Positions 9,420-17,993 are shown, numbered from the stretch's first letter. The stretch: DNA of 50,313 nucleotides from Pelagibacteraceae bacterium AG-359-O02 (GCA_003280485.1 QCEU01000008.1:1-50313), one strand, 5' to 3'. Numbers and translations are program-made. The notes: generated by a model not told the origin, from the sequence alone.

Positions 9420-9923
9420 ATCTTTAGGCCTTACAAATTCAGAAATAATTCCTTTCTCTTCAATATTTATCCAATCATTTGTATCGAAAACTATTTTAGC
9501 AAATGCACAAGTTGGGAATTTATAATTTAATAGTTTAAAATTACTATTATCTTTATTTTTAGTTAATTTTATAACTAAATTCTTAAGAGCAGGTTCATGA
9601 TTTATTAGCAATACTTTCTTAAACCTTTTATGGATATTTTTTATATACCCTATAATTTCATTTTCATTAACTAAATAAAGCTTTGAGGAACTTTTAATTT
9701 TTTTTGGTTTATTTATTTTATTTAGTATTAAATTTAGAGTTTTTTTTGTTCTTTTTGATGAAGATAAAAGCACATAATCAAAGGAATATTTTTTTTTAAC
9801 AAAAAATTCACTTATAATTTTTGCACTTTTGATGCCTCTTTTATTTAATGGTCTTTCAAAATCACTTAAATTTGGGTCTTCCCAACTAGATTTTGCATGT
9901 CTCATGACATATAATTCGCGCAT
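9408..9923 (-). CDS. sixA: SixA-like phosphohistidine phosphatase
   Basis: A 171-residue histidine phosphatase of the SixA branch. The catalytic RHAKSSW motif is at the N-terminus and a second histidine lies in LINHEPAL, with ERPLNKRG in between as usual. I placed the start at the ATG giving MRELYVMRHA, because family members begin just before the RHA motif; a longer frame from 9962 would overlap ppk and adds no conserved sequence. SixA enzymes remove phosphate from phosphohistidine proteins; the target here is unknown. It is convergent with phoB and divergent from ppk, whose start codon lies only 13 bases away. Confidence 0.85.
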   Translation of the reverse strand: MRELYVMRHAKSSWEDPNLSDFERPLNKRGIKSAKIISEFFVKKKYSFDYVLLSSSKRTKKTLNLILNKINKPKKIKSSSKLYLVNENEIIGYIKNIHKRFKKVLLINHEPALKNLVIKLTKNKDNSNFKLLNYKFPTCAFAKIVFDTNDWINIEEKGIISEFVRPKDLVI

Positions 9924-9936
9924 TAATTCTAAATAT

Positions 9937-12087
9937 ATGACTGCATTAAAAAAACAAGACAAAGAAGAGCTTAAATCAAATTATATCAATAGAGAATTAT
10001 CATGGTTAAAATTTAACGATAGAGTTCTTTTAGAGGCGCAAAATATTGAAAATCCTCTTTATGAGAGAGTAAAATTTTTATCTATTGCAGGCTCAAATTT
10101 AGACGAATTTTTTATGGTTCGAGTTGCTGGACTATACAGTCAAATTAAACAAGAAGTCGACTCACTAAGTTCAGATGGATTAACACCTGAAGAACAGATG
10201 GAGATGGTTATCAATGATACAAAAAATCTATTAAATAAACAAAATACCATATTTAATAATTTATCAAATCAGCTGAAGAGAAATAATATTTTATTAACTA
10301 AGCCAGAAAACCTTAACACAAAGGAAAAAAAGAAATTATTAGAAATATTTAAGGAAGAAATCTATCCTCTACTTACACCATCAGCGATTGATCCTGCTCA
10401 TCCTTTTCCATTTATTATTAATCAAGGGAGAGCTTTAGTTATGAAGCTGAAGAAAAAGAAAAAAAAGAGAATTCTTAATTCAATTATTGTAATTCCTAAA
10501 GCTTTATCAAGATTTATTGAAATAGACGGAGGAAAATCATTTAAGAAATTTTTAGTTCTAGATGATGTTATTGGTTACTTTGCCTCTGAAATTTTTCCAG
10601 ATCATTTATTAGAAAAGAAAATGATATTTAGAGTAATAAGAGATAGTGATGTAGAAATTCAAGAAGAGGCTGAAGATTTAGTCAGATCATTTGAACTAGC
10701 ATTAAAGCGAAGAAGAACTGGTGATATTGTTAGATTAGAAATTTTAGAAAAAAGCGACAAAGAACTTGTAAAATTTATAACAAATAAATTAGAAATTAAT
10801 CCAAATTATATTTATGAAGTAGCAGGTTTAGTTGGAATCCAGGATATAGACCAAATTTGTAAAATTAAAAATTCTAAATTAAAATTTAAAAACTTTACAC
10901 CAAGAGACGTAGAAAGATTAAAAGAATACAATAATAATTTTTTTGAGACAATTAAGAAAAAAGACCTAATAGTTCATCATCCATTTGAAACTTTTGATGC
11001 TGTAATTGAATTTTTAAATCAAGCGGCTATAGATAAAAAAGTAATTGCTATTAAACAAACATTGTATAGGACTACTTTAGATTCACCAATTGTTAAAGCA
11101 TTAATTAGTGCTGCCGAAAATGGTAAAACAGTTACTGCTTTAATTGAAATCAAAGCTAGATTTGATGAAGAAGCAAATATACAGCTGGCAAGAAGTCTTG
11201 AAAAAGCTGGAGTTCAAATTGTTTATGGTTTTGCAAAATACAAAACACATGCTAAATCATCACTAATACATCGACGTGAGGGTGGTAAAATTCAAACATA
11301 TTTCCATTTGGGTACTGGCAATTATCATCCTGTAAATGCAAAAATATACACAGACTTATCTCTATTTAGCTCTGATAAAAAAATGGCTACAGATGTTGAA
11401 AAATTCTACAATTATGTGACTGGTTATTCAAAACCAAGAAATTTAAATAAAATTTCCATTTCTCCAGTAAATTTAAGAAAAACTTTAAATCAGAATATAG
11501 ATAAGGAAATAAGTAATGCAAAAAAAGGGAAACACGCTGAGATTTGGGCTAAAATGAATTCATTAGTTGATCCACAAATAATTGATAAGTTTTATGAGGC
11601 TTCTAGTGTCGGTGTAAAAGTCTTTTTATTTGTAAGAGGTGTATGTTGTTTAAGACCTGGTATTAAAAATAAATCGGAAAATATTATTGTAAAAAGTATC
11701 ATTGGAAGATTTCTTGAACACTCAAGAATTTATTGTTTTGCAAATGGAAAATTTATGCCCAACAGAAATGCAAAAGTTTATATTTCATCTGCAGATTTGA
11801 TGCCAAGAAATCTTGATAGAAGAGTCGAACTTCTCGTGCCAATTGAAAATCAAACTGTGCATGAACAGGTTTTAGACCAAATAATGATGGCCAATTATCT
11901 CGACACGAATCAGAGCTGGGAACTTTATCCTGATGGAAATTATCAAAAAATTAAATATAGTCGAGAAGATTCTTTTTCTGCACATGATTATTTCATGAAT
12001 AATCCAAGTTTATCAGGAAGAGGAAAAGCAAAACTAAAAATTAAACCTAAAAAATTAAACTTAAGGTTAGTTAAAGGTGGAACTTAA
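9937..12087 (+). CDS. ppk: Polyphosphate kinase Ppk1
   Basis: A 716-residue Ppk1, the usual length. It makes polyphosphate from ATP and, in reverse, can recover it. The N-domain begins with YINRELSWLKFNDRVL, the head has SNLDEFFMVR, and the two phospholipase D-like domains carry the catalytic histidine segment KTHAKSS and FHLGTGNYH, then SSADLMPRNLDRR near the end. The ATG at 9937 is preferred to an in-frame start at 9829, whose extra 36 residues lie wholly antisense to the sixA-like gene and match nothing in the family. The next gene overlaps by 11 bases, so ppk and ppx form an operon. Confidence 0.95.
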   Translation: MTALKKQDKEELKSNYINRELSWLKFNDRVLLEAQNIENPLYERVKFLSIAGSNLDEFFMVRVAGLYSQIKQEVDSLSSDGLTPEEQMEMVINDTKNLLNKQNTIFNNLSNQLKRNNILLTKPENLNTKEKKKLLEIFKEEIYPLLTPSAIDPAHPFPFIINQGRALVMKLKKKKKKRILNSIIVIPKALSRFIEIDGGKSFKKFLVLDDVIGYFASEIFPDHLLEKKMIFRVIRDSDVEIQEEAEDLVRSFELALKRRRTGDIVRLEILEKSDKELVKFITNKLEINPNYIYEVAGLVGIQDIDQICKIKNSKLKFKNFTPRDVERLKEYNNNFFETIKKKDLIVHHPFETFDAVIEFLNQAAIDKKVIAIKQTLYRTTLDSPIVKALISAAENGKTVTALIEIKARFDEEANIQLARSLEKAGVQIVYGFAKYKTHAKSSLIHRREGGKIQTYFHLGTGNYHPVNAKIYTDLSLFSSDKKMATDVEKFYNYVTGYSKPRNLNKISISPVNLRKTLNQNIDKEISNAKKGKHAEIWAKMNSLVDPQIIDKFYEASSVGVKVFLFVRGVCCLRPGIKNKSENIIVKSIIGRFLEHSRIYCFANGKFMPNRNAKVYISSADLMPRNLDRRVELLVPIENQTVHEQVLDQIMMANYLDTNQSWELYPDGNYQKIKYSREDSFSAHDYFMNNPSLSGRGKAKLKIKPKKLNLRLVKGGT

Positions 12088-13585
12088 AGTAATTAAAAAT
12101 AAGCAAAATTTAAAATTAAGACAATCAAAATTAGCTATTATTGATATAGGTTCAAATTCTATAAGAATGTTAATTTACGATGATTTTACATCATCTAGAG
12201 TACCTTTTTTTAACGAAAAAGCAGTTTGTGAACTTGGTAAAAACTTAGATAAATCAAAAAAACTTCATAAATCAGGCAAGATATATGCTTTAAAAGTCTT
12301 AAAAAGATTTTCAGAAATTCTTAATGTTTCAAAAATTAATAACCTTAAAATTATTGCAACAGCTGTATTAAGAGAAGCTACAGACGCAAAGCCCTTTATT
12401 GAAGAAGTAGAATACTTATTTAAAAAAAATATAAATATTTTAACTGGTGAAGAAGAAGCCGAATCATCAGCTGAAGGCGTTAAAATTGGATTTGAGAATG
12501 TGGATGGACTTGTTGCTGATTTAGGTGGTGGAAGTTTAGAGCTTGCTAGAGTTGAAAACAATATTGTAACAAATAAAACATCACTTCCAGTTGGTGTTTT
12601 AAGATTAATTAACAATCCTATTGTTAAAAAAAGAAATTTACCTAAATATCTCAAAAATCTTTTAAGAGATGAAAAATGGTTATCTAAAAAAAAATTTAAT
12701 AATTTATATTTGGTGGGAGGTACGTGGAGAGCTTTGTTTAAATTACACTTATTTCAAAATGAATATCCAGTCCATATTATTCATCAATACTCAATTGAAA
12801 ATCAAAAACTTACAAAATTTTTAGAAAAAATTTCTTCATTTAATAAATCTAAATTGAAATCAGTTGAATACATATCAAAGTCTAGAACGCCTTATCTTCC
12901 TTATAGCTCAATAATTCTAGAAGAAATTATGAACATAGCAAATCCAAAAAATGTTATTTGCTCAATTAGTGGTATTAGAGAAGGATCTCTTGCCAAAGAT
13001 TTATTTAAACACTCAGATAGTAATTTTGTTTTTAATAAATCATTAGAGCATATTTCAAAAAAAAGAGGCGATTTAGGATCTACATATAAGAAATATTTTG
13101 ATTTTATAAAACCTATATTTGAGGGAAATGAGCATTTTAATCAAAAATTGCTTCATCTATCTTGTGTACTAAGTCATATGGATTGGGGTTTGGGAGCATT
13201 CCAAAAAGCAGAGTTGGTTTTTCAAGAAACATTAAATACGCCTTTATTAAAACTTTCACATAAAGAAAGAATACAATTGGCACTTTCTTGTTACTGGAGA
13301 TATTGTAGTATAAAATACAATCCAAAGATAGAATACTTAACGTTTTTAAATAACAACGAGATATATTCATGCAAACAAGTTGGTGCAGCCTTAAGATTTG
13401 CTAATTCTCTTACATCAATATCTACAATTTTTTTAGAAGAGTTTAAACTTTATAAAAGAGGTAATTCAGTATTTTTAAAAATTCCATCCCAGCACCAGGA
13501 AATTATTTCAAAACAAGTGACTAAAAAATTCAAAGCCTTATCAAGGGAATTATTTCTAGAACCTAGGGTAATTTATTCAAATTAA
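12077..13585 (+). CDS. ppx: Exopolyphosphatase Ppx/GppA family
   Basis: A 502-residue member of the ASKHA-fold Ppx/GppA family. Conserved segments are AIIDIGSNSIRMLIY (phosphate 1), ATAVLREA, TGEEEAESSAEGV and VADLGGGSLEL (phosphate 2), with a C-terminal HD-like helical domain. It releases phosphate from polyphosphate ends or hydrolyses pppGpp; the two activities are not separable by eye. Pairing with ppk suggests polyphosphate turnover. The start is GTG at 12077, inside the end of ppk, just after an AAAGG-like run. Confidence 0.92.
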   Translation: MELKVIKNKQNLKLRQSKLAIIDIGSNSIRMLIYDDFTSSRVPFFNEKAVCELGKNLDKSKKLHKSGKIYALKVLKRFSEILNVSKINNLKIIATAVLREATDAKPFIEEVEYLFKKNINILTGEEEAESSAEGVKIGFENVDGLVADLGGGSLELARVENNIVTNKTSLPVGVLRLINNPIVKKRNLPKYLKNLLRDEKWLSKKKFNNLYLVGGTWRALFKLHLFQNEYPVHIIHQYSIENQKLTKFLEKISSFNKSKLKSVEYISKSRTPYLPYSSIILEEIMNIANPKNVICSISGIREGSLAKDLFKHSDSNFVFNKSLEHISKKRGDLGSTYKKYFDFIKPIFEGNEHFNQKLLHLSCVLSHMDWGLGAFQKAELVFQETLNTPLLKLSHKERIQLALSCYWRYCSIKYNPKIEYLTFLNNNEIYSCKQVGAALRFANSLTSISTIFLEEFKLYKRGNSVFLKIPSQHQEIISKQVTKKFKALSRELFLEPRVIYSN

Positions 13586-13621
13586 TTTAATATTATTTTA
13601 ATTTAACTTTAATTATATAAT
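13585..13621 (+). promoter_or_regulatory. Possible Pho-like phased repeat upstream of phnX
   Basis: ATTTAAT (13585-13591), TTTTAAT (13596-13602) and CTTTAAT (13607-13613) recur at exactly 11-base spacing, followed by TATAAT at 13616-13621. The phase matches the pstS Pho box, but the sequence is almost pure A/T and lies only 20 bases before the start codon, so chance similarity is a real possibility. Confidence 0.3.
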
Positions 13622-13632
13622 TAAAAAATATA

Positions 13633-14427
13633 ATGAAAAATAATAAAATAGAAGCAATTGTTTTTGATTTAGCAGGCACCCTAATAGATTTTGGTAGTTT
13701 GGCACCATCAAAAGTTCTAATTCATATTTTTAATAAGATTGGAATACCAATTAGTAGAAAAGAAGCTATTGGTCCTATGGGTATTGAAAAAAGAGCACAT
13801 ATAAGTCAATTAATTAATACAAAAAAAATAAATCTTCAGTGGAAAAAAAAATATAAAAAAAAACCTAGTAAAAATGATATCGATAAATTATTTAAACTTT
13901 TTAATCCAGAATTAAAAAAAATTATTAAAAAACATTCTAAATTTATTTCAGGCAGTAAAAGAACCATAGAATTTATAAAAAAAAAAAAAATTAAAATAGC
14001 TACAAATACTGGATATTCTGATGATATTTTAAAAACTATATTGCCAGAATTAAAAAAACAAGGATTTACTCCAGATATTTCTTATAGTTCATCGCATACA
14101 AGAATTGGAAGACCCTCAGCTGAAATAATATATAAAATTTTTTCTGAATTAAATATTACTAAGGGATCAAATTGTATAAAAGTTGATGACACTATTCCTG
14201 GATTGTTAGAGGGAGTAAATGCTGGGATGTGGGTAGTGGGTGTTATTTTTTCAGGTAATGAATTTGGTAAAACAGAAGTCGAATTTAATAAACTTTCTTT
14301 TAAAGATAAAACTAAATTTAGAAAAAAGATCAAGAAAAAATTTGAGAAAGTAGGTGCTCACTATGTAATAGATACAATTAAAGATTTACCTAAAATTATC
14401 AAAATAATTCAAACTAGAATTAAATAA
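13633..14427 (+). CDS. phnX: Phosphonoacetaldehyde hydrolase PhnX
   Basis: A 264-residue HAD-family enzyme that cleaves phosphonoacetaldehyde to acetaldehyde and phosphate, the last step of 2-aminoethylphosphonate use. The nucleophile is Asp12 in VFDLAG, where the usual second HAD aspartate is Ala14 as in PhnX. The Schiff-base lysine is Lys53 in GPMGIEK, the same number as in the characterised Bacillus enzyme. DFGSLAP, TNTGYSDD, KVDDTIPGLLEG and the C-terminal GAHYVIDTI also fit the family. The aminotransferase phnW that makes its substrate is not in the window. It follows ppx by 47 bases and could be co-transcribed with ppk-ppx. Confidence 0.88.
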   Translation: MKNNKIEAIVFDLAGTLIDFGSLAPSKVLIHIFNKIGIPISRKEAIGPMGIEKRAHISQLINTKKINLQWKKKYKKKPSKNDIDKLFKLFNPELKKIIKKHSKFISGSKRTIEFIKKKKIKIATNTGYSDDILKTILPELKKQGFTPDISYSSSHTRIGRPSAEIIYKIFSELNITKGSNCIKVDDTIPGLLEGVNAGMWVVGVIFSGNEFGKTEVEFNKLSFKDKTKFRKKIKKKFEKVGAHYVIDTIKDLPKIIKIIQTRIK

Positions 14428-14432
14428 AATTA

Positions 14433-14455
14433 CTTAGTGAAAAGCATTTTCTAAG
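14433..14455. terminator. Weak hairpin between convergent phnX and glpD
   Basis: CTTAG (14433-14437) and CTAAG (14451-14455) flank an inner AAAA/TTTT pairing, giving a short imperfect stem in the 38-base gap between two convergent genes. There is no clean T-tract on either side, so this is only a possible bidirectional terminator. Confidence 0.25.
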
Positions 14456-14465
14456 ACAGTGGAAA

Positions 14466-15617
14466 TTACAAAAGCTTCTTTTTGTGTGTCCATGGACCTT
14501 TTTTTGTTTTAGGTAAAAATTTTTCAAGATCAATAAGGACTTTTTCAGACAATTTTCTGTAGGTGGTAAGTTTTCCTCCATAAATATTCAATAAAGGTAA
14601 TTTTTTTATAATTTTTAAATCAAAAACATAATCTCTTGTGACTTTTGAGGCTGTTTTAAAATCTTCAATTAGAGGTCTTATCCCAGAATATGTATCTACG
14701 ATGTCTTTTGATGTTATTTGTTTTTTTAAGTAATTATTTACTGAACTAATTAAATATCTAATTTCTTTTTTTGATATTCCTTTATTTTCAGGTGATTTCA
14801 CCTCTTCTTCAGTAGTTCCTATTAAAGAAAACTTCCCTTTATAAGGTATTACAAATATTATTCTTTTATCAGTATTTTGAAATGTGAACGCAACATTTTC
14901 TTTGTACAATTTTTTTGTAATAATATGACTTCCTTTAACCAATCTAATTTTTTTCTTAGATTTAATTTTTATATTTTTATTTAAGGTTTCATTTATCCAT
15001 GGTCCAGATGCATTAATCAAAATTTTTGACTTTACTTTTTCACCATTTTCAAGACTAATAATCCATTCATTGCCAATAATTTCAGCTTTTTTAACTTTGT
15101 TGTATTCTAGTATTTTAGCGTTATTTCTTTTTGCATCTTTGGTATTTAATTTCGTTAATTTTTTATCGTCAATTTGTATGTCAAAATATTGGAAACCAGT
15201 TTTGTATTTTTCTTTAAGAATATTTGAAAATTTTTTTCTAAGATCAAATGTTTTTGATTTTGGTATATTACTTTTACCACCTAAATTATCGTACAAAAAT
15301 AAACCAATTTTAATTAACCAGGCTGGTCGAATTTTATCTGCATAAGGAATTATAAAAGGAATAGGTTTTGAAATATGTTTAGCAATTTTATAAACAATTT
15401 CTCTTTCTCTCAAAGACTCTCTAACTAATTTGAATTCATAATTTTCTAAATAACGTAGACCACCATGTATTAATTTCGTTGACCAGGATGAAGTTGCTCC
15501 ACCAATCTCACCTTTGTCAGCTAAACAAACTGATAAGCCTCTACCTGCAGCATCCCTTGCAATACCTGCACCGTTTATACCGCCACCTATTATGAATAAA
15601 TCGAATATTTTAGACAT
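14466..15617 (-). CDS. glpD: FAD-dependent glycerol-3-phosphate dehydrogenase, short form lacking the C-terminal domain
   Basis: A 383-residue flavoprotein. The N-terminus has the dinucleotide-binding IIGGGINGAGIARDAAGRG motif, then the GlpD signature TSSWSTKLIHGGLRYLE; later come GSHIITKK, VIPYKG, GTTEEE, SGIRPLIED and IYGGKLTTYRKL. It should oxidise glycerol-3-phosphate to dihydroxyacetone phosphate at the inner membrane, passing electrons to quinone, which fits the ugp uptake operon starting 140 bases away on the other strand. Typical GlpD proteins have about 500 residues; this one stops soon after GGKLTTYRK, so the C-terminal helical domain of roughly 110-120 residues is absent. I found no remnant of it in the other frames of the 38-base gap. 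Confidence 0.88.
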   Translation of the reverse strand: MSKIFDLFIIGGGINGAGIARDAAGRGLSVCLADKGEIGGATSSWSTKLIHGGLRYLENYEFKLVRESLREREIVYKIAKHISKPIPFIIPYADKIRPAWLIKIGLFLYDNLGGKSNIPKSKTFDLRKKFSNILKEKYKTGFQYFDIQIDDKKLTKLNTKDAKRNNAKILEYNKVKKAEIIGNEWIISLENGEKVKSKILINASGPWINETLNKNIKIKSKKKIRLVKGSHIITKKLYKENVAFTFQNTDKRIIFVIPYKGKFSLIGTTEEEVKSPENKGISKKEIRYLISSVNNYLKKQITSKDIVDTYSGIRPLIEDFKTASKVTRDYVFDLKIIKKLPLLNIYGGKLTTYRKLSEKVLIDLEKFLPKTKKGPWTHKKKLL

Positions 15618-15680
15618 TTAAATTATGATTTGTTTTAAAATATACAACCTCTTTTAGAAATATTATATATTTTTACATTT

Positions 15681-15725
15681 AAGTAATCAAAATTTAACGA
15701 TACTTTAACATAAATAATTTATCAT
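15681..15725 (+). promoter_or_regulatory. Candidate Pho box upstream of ugpB
   Basis: ATTTAAC (15692-15698) and CTTTAAC (15703-15709) are direct repeats with an 11-base period, preceded one period earlier by AAGTAAT (15681-15687). The spacing is the same as in the pstS Pho box, and TATCAT at 15720-15725 could serve as -10. Control of ugp genes by PhoB is well established in other bacteria. The 140-base spacer it sits in also has to hold the glpD promoter. Confidence 0.55.
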
Positions 15726-15757
15726 TAAAAAAATTATAAATTAACAAAAGAGGTAAA

Positions 15758-17065
15758 ATGAAAAAAATATTGAGTGTTTTAACAATTCTATTTACTTTCT
15801 CTTTTACATCACACAGTTATTCAAAAACAGAAATTCATTGGTGGTATGGAAATAGTGGATTTCTTGGTGATGTAATTATTGAAATTGCAAATAGATTTAA
15901 TGCTTCACAAGATGAATACACCGTCATTCCTACAGGTAAAGGAAGTTATGAAGATAACATGGCGGCAACTATAGCTGCATTTAGAGCGGGAGACCAACCA
16001 CATTATTCACAGGTTTACGATGCTGGTGCTGCAATTATGGTAGCCCAAGTTAAAAATGGCGTTGTTATTGGTTTTGAAGATATGGCTGAGAAATATGGAA
16101 TTAAAGTAGATGCAGATAATTATATTCCTGGAATTAAAAACTTCTATGCTGACTCTGATGGAAAAATGATAGGTGTTCCTTTTAATAGTTCAACTTGCTT
16201 AATGTATGCAAATATGGACATATTGAAAGAAGTAGGAATAGAATCAGTTCCAAAAACTTATGAAGAATTTGAGGCTATGGCTCCAAAAATTAAAGCTGCT
16301 GGATATATTCCTTTAGTTCAAAGTCACTTTCCATGGATCTGGACAGAAAATTTCTTTTCAAGACATAATCTACTTATGACAGATGGAAACAATGGTTACG
16401 ATGCTGTTCCGACAAAAACTTTATTTGCTGAAACAGATGCATTTGTTTATCATTGGAAAAAAGTAAAAGAATGGTACGAAAAAGGTCTCTACGGTTATAA
16501 AGGAAGAGCATGGGGAGATAATCAAGCACCATTTATAGCAGGTGAGGCTGCTTTTTGGTTTGGATCTGCTGCATCATTTGGTGGAATGAAAGGTGTTGTT
16601 CCAAATTTTACAGTTAATCATATTCCTTATTGGGATTCAGTAACTGGTGGCAAAGAGTATCCAACATTTATTGGTGGCGCAGCAAACTGGATCTTAAATG
16701 GTCATACAGAAGAAGAGTATAAAGGACTTGCTAAATTCATAGAATTTATGGGTTCTCCTGAAATGGATTTATACTATCACAACATGACAGGTTATTCTGC
16801 TGTAACTAAAGGTGGTATAGAATTAGCTGAAACTATAAACTTTTATAGAGCTTCTCCATATCACAAAGCTGTTGGTGAACAATTAAGCTTAGAAGGTTCA
16901 ACTATTCCTGGTGGATATAGAGCTGGTAACTGGCCTCAAATTCGTGAAGTAATTTACGAAAATGTTGAGCCAATGTTAAATGGCAAAATATCAATCGAAA
17001 AAGGATTAAAGAACATGGATAAGGGTGCAGCTAAATTGTTAAAACAATTTGCTAAGACTCTTTAA
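15758..17065 (+). CDS. ugpB: Glycerol-3-phosphate-binding periplasmic protein UgpB
   Basis: A 435-residue family 1 solute-binding protein with a signal peptide (to about residue 22, ending HSYSK). The mature start TEIHWWYG and the internal RAGDQPHYSQVYDAGAA segment match UgpB, where the RxGxxP region and the Trp/Tyr-rich ligand site bind the glycerol and phosphate moieties. AGAGG lies just before the ATG. It captures glycerol-3-phosphate and possibly glycerophosphodiesters such as glycerophosphocholine. First gene of the ugp operon and separated from the permeases by a strong hairpin. Confidence 0.92.
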   Translation: MKKILSVLTILFTFSFTSHSYSKTEIHWWYGNSGFLGDVIIEIANRFNASQDEYTVIPTGKGSYEDNMAATIAAFRAGDQPHYSQVYDAGAAIMVAQVKNGVVIGFEDMAEKYGIKVDADNYIPGIKNFYADSDGKMIGVPFNSSTCLMYANMDILKEVGIESVPKTYEEFEAMAPKIKAAGYIPLVQSHFPWIWTENFFSRHNLLMTDGNNGYDAVPTKTLFAETDAFVYHWKKVKEWYEKGLYGYKGRAWGDNQAPFIAGEAAFWFGSAASFGGMKGVVPNFTVNHIPYWDSVTGGKEYPTFIGGAANWILNGHTEEEYKGLAKFIEFMGSPEMDLYYHNMTGYSAVTKGGIELAETINFYRASPYHKAVGEQLSLEGSTIPGGYRAGNWPQIREVIYENVEPMLNGKISIEKGLKNMDKGAAKLLKQFAKTL

Positions 17066-17079
17066 AAAATAATATAAAT

Positions 17080-17105
17080 TAGGAGGGTATTAATATACCC
17101 TCCTA
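17080..17105 (+). terminator. Perfect 11-bp hairpin between ugpB and ugpA
   Basis: TAGGAGGGTAT (17080-17090) and ATACCCTCCTA (17095-17105) form a perfect 11-base-pair stem with a TAAT loop, followed by TTTATTTTATG. The T-tract is interrupted by one A and merges with the ugpA start codon at 17114, so it probably acts as a partial terminator or protects the ugpB mRNA 3' end rather than stopping all transcription. Confidence 0.75.
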
Positions 17106-17113
17106 TTTATTTT

Positions 17114-17992
17114 ATGAAAAAAGTTCAGTTTAAATCAAACTATTCACAGTATTTTTTTTTAGCACCACAGCTAGGTATTTTATTAATATTTTTATATTGG
17201 CCAATAATACAAACTTTTAGAGATGCATTTACCATGCAAGATGCATTTGGATTTGGAAGACAATTTGTATGGTTTGATAATTTTTTATTTATTTTTGATG
17301 ACCCAGCTTATTTAATAGCTTTTAAGTTTACTATTATTTATAGCTTTGTGATTACACTTGTTACAGGAGCCATTGGATTGTTACTTGCTGTACAAGCCAA
17401 TAATGTAATGCATGGAAAAAGTGCCTACAAAACTCTTTTGATTTGGCCTTATGCTATTGCGCCAGCGGTGGTGGGTGTTATGGCAAATTATTTTTTTAGT
17501 GAAAGATTTGGATTATTGTATCATCTATTTAACGATTTATGGGGTTTTAATTGGTATGAAAGTGTTTTTGATTCTTATATCTACTTAATAATAGCAGGAT
17601 CATGGAAACAAATAAGTGCTAATTTTATTTTCTTCTTAGCCGGTCTTCAAGCAATACAAAAATCTGTTATTGAAGCATCCATAATTGATTGTAAAAGTAG
17701 TTTAAGAAGATTTTGGACAATCACTTTCCCTCTATTGATGCCCACAACTTTCTTTTTAATCATTATCAATATAACTTATGCTTTTTTTGATACTTTTGGA
17801 ATAATTGACACTACAACAATTGGTGCACCCTCAGGTGAAACAAGAACTCTTGTTTATAAAGCATACATGGACGGATTTAGGGGGTTAGACTTAGGAAGTG
17901 CTGGTGCTCAATCAATTATGATGATGTTGATTGTTTTAGTTATTACAATTTTTCAATTTAGATACATAGAAGGGAAAATACATTACAATTAA
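17114..17992 (+). CDS. ugpA: Glycerol-3-phosphate ABC transporter permease UgpA
   Basis: A 292-residue inner-membrane permease of the MalF type with about six membrane segments. The coupling loop reads QKSVIEASIIDCKSSLRRFW, the EAA-motif region of this family with Cys-Lys in place of the usual Gly-Ala. FLAPQLGILLIFLYWP at the N-terminus and the GGPSGET-like TIGAPSGETRTLVY near the C-terminus are typical of UgpA. The family context (UgpB before, UgpE and a MalK-like ATPase after) makes the substrate assignment reasonable. It starts within a few bases of the intercistronic hairpin, with no obvious Shine-Dalgarno sequence free of it. Confidence 0.92.
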   Translation: MKKVQFKSNYSQYFFLAPQLGILLIFLYWPIIQTFRDAFTMQDAFGFGRQFVWFDNFLFIFDDPAYLIAFKFTIIYSFVITLVTGAIGLLLAVQANNVMHGKSAYKTLLIWPYAIAPAVVGVMANYFFSERFGLLYHLFNDLWGFNWYESVFDSYIYLIIAGSWKQISANFIFFLAGLQAIQKSVIEASIIDCKSSLRRFWTITFPLLMPTTFFLIIINITYAFFDTFGIIDTTTIGAPSGETRTLVYKAYMDGFRGLDLGSAGAQSIMMMLIVLVITIFQFRYIEGKIHYN

Positions 17993-17993
17993 A

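Noticed and set aside
9829-9936. Longer N-terminus for ppk starting at 9829
   Set aside because: The extra 36 residues are wholly antisense to the sixA-like gene start and have no counterpart in Ppk1 proteins; the ATG at 9937 gives the usual beginning.
15070-15345. Plus-strand 91-codon frame inside glpD
   Set aside because: Complement of conserved glpD sequence; hydrophobic composition is an effect of the antisense reading.
15618-15757. Possible small RNA or tRNA in the largest spacer (140 bases)
   Set aside because: No cloverleaf or stable stem could be found by eye; content is explained by two divergent promoters and the Pho-like repeats.
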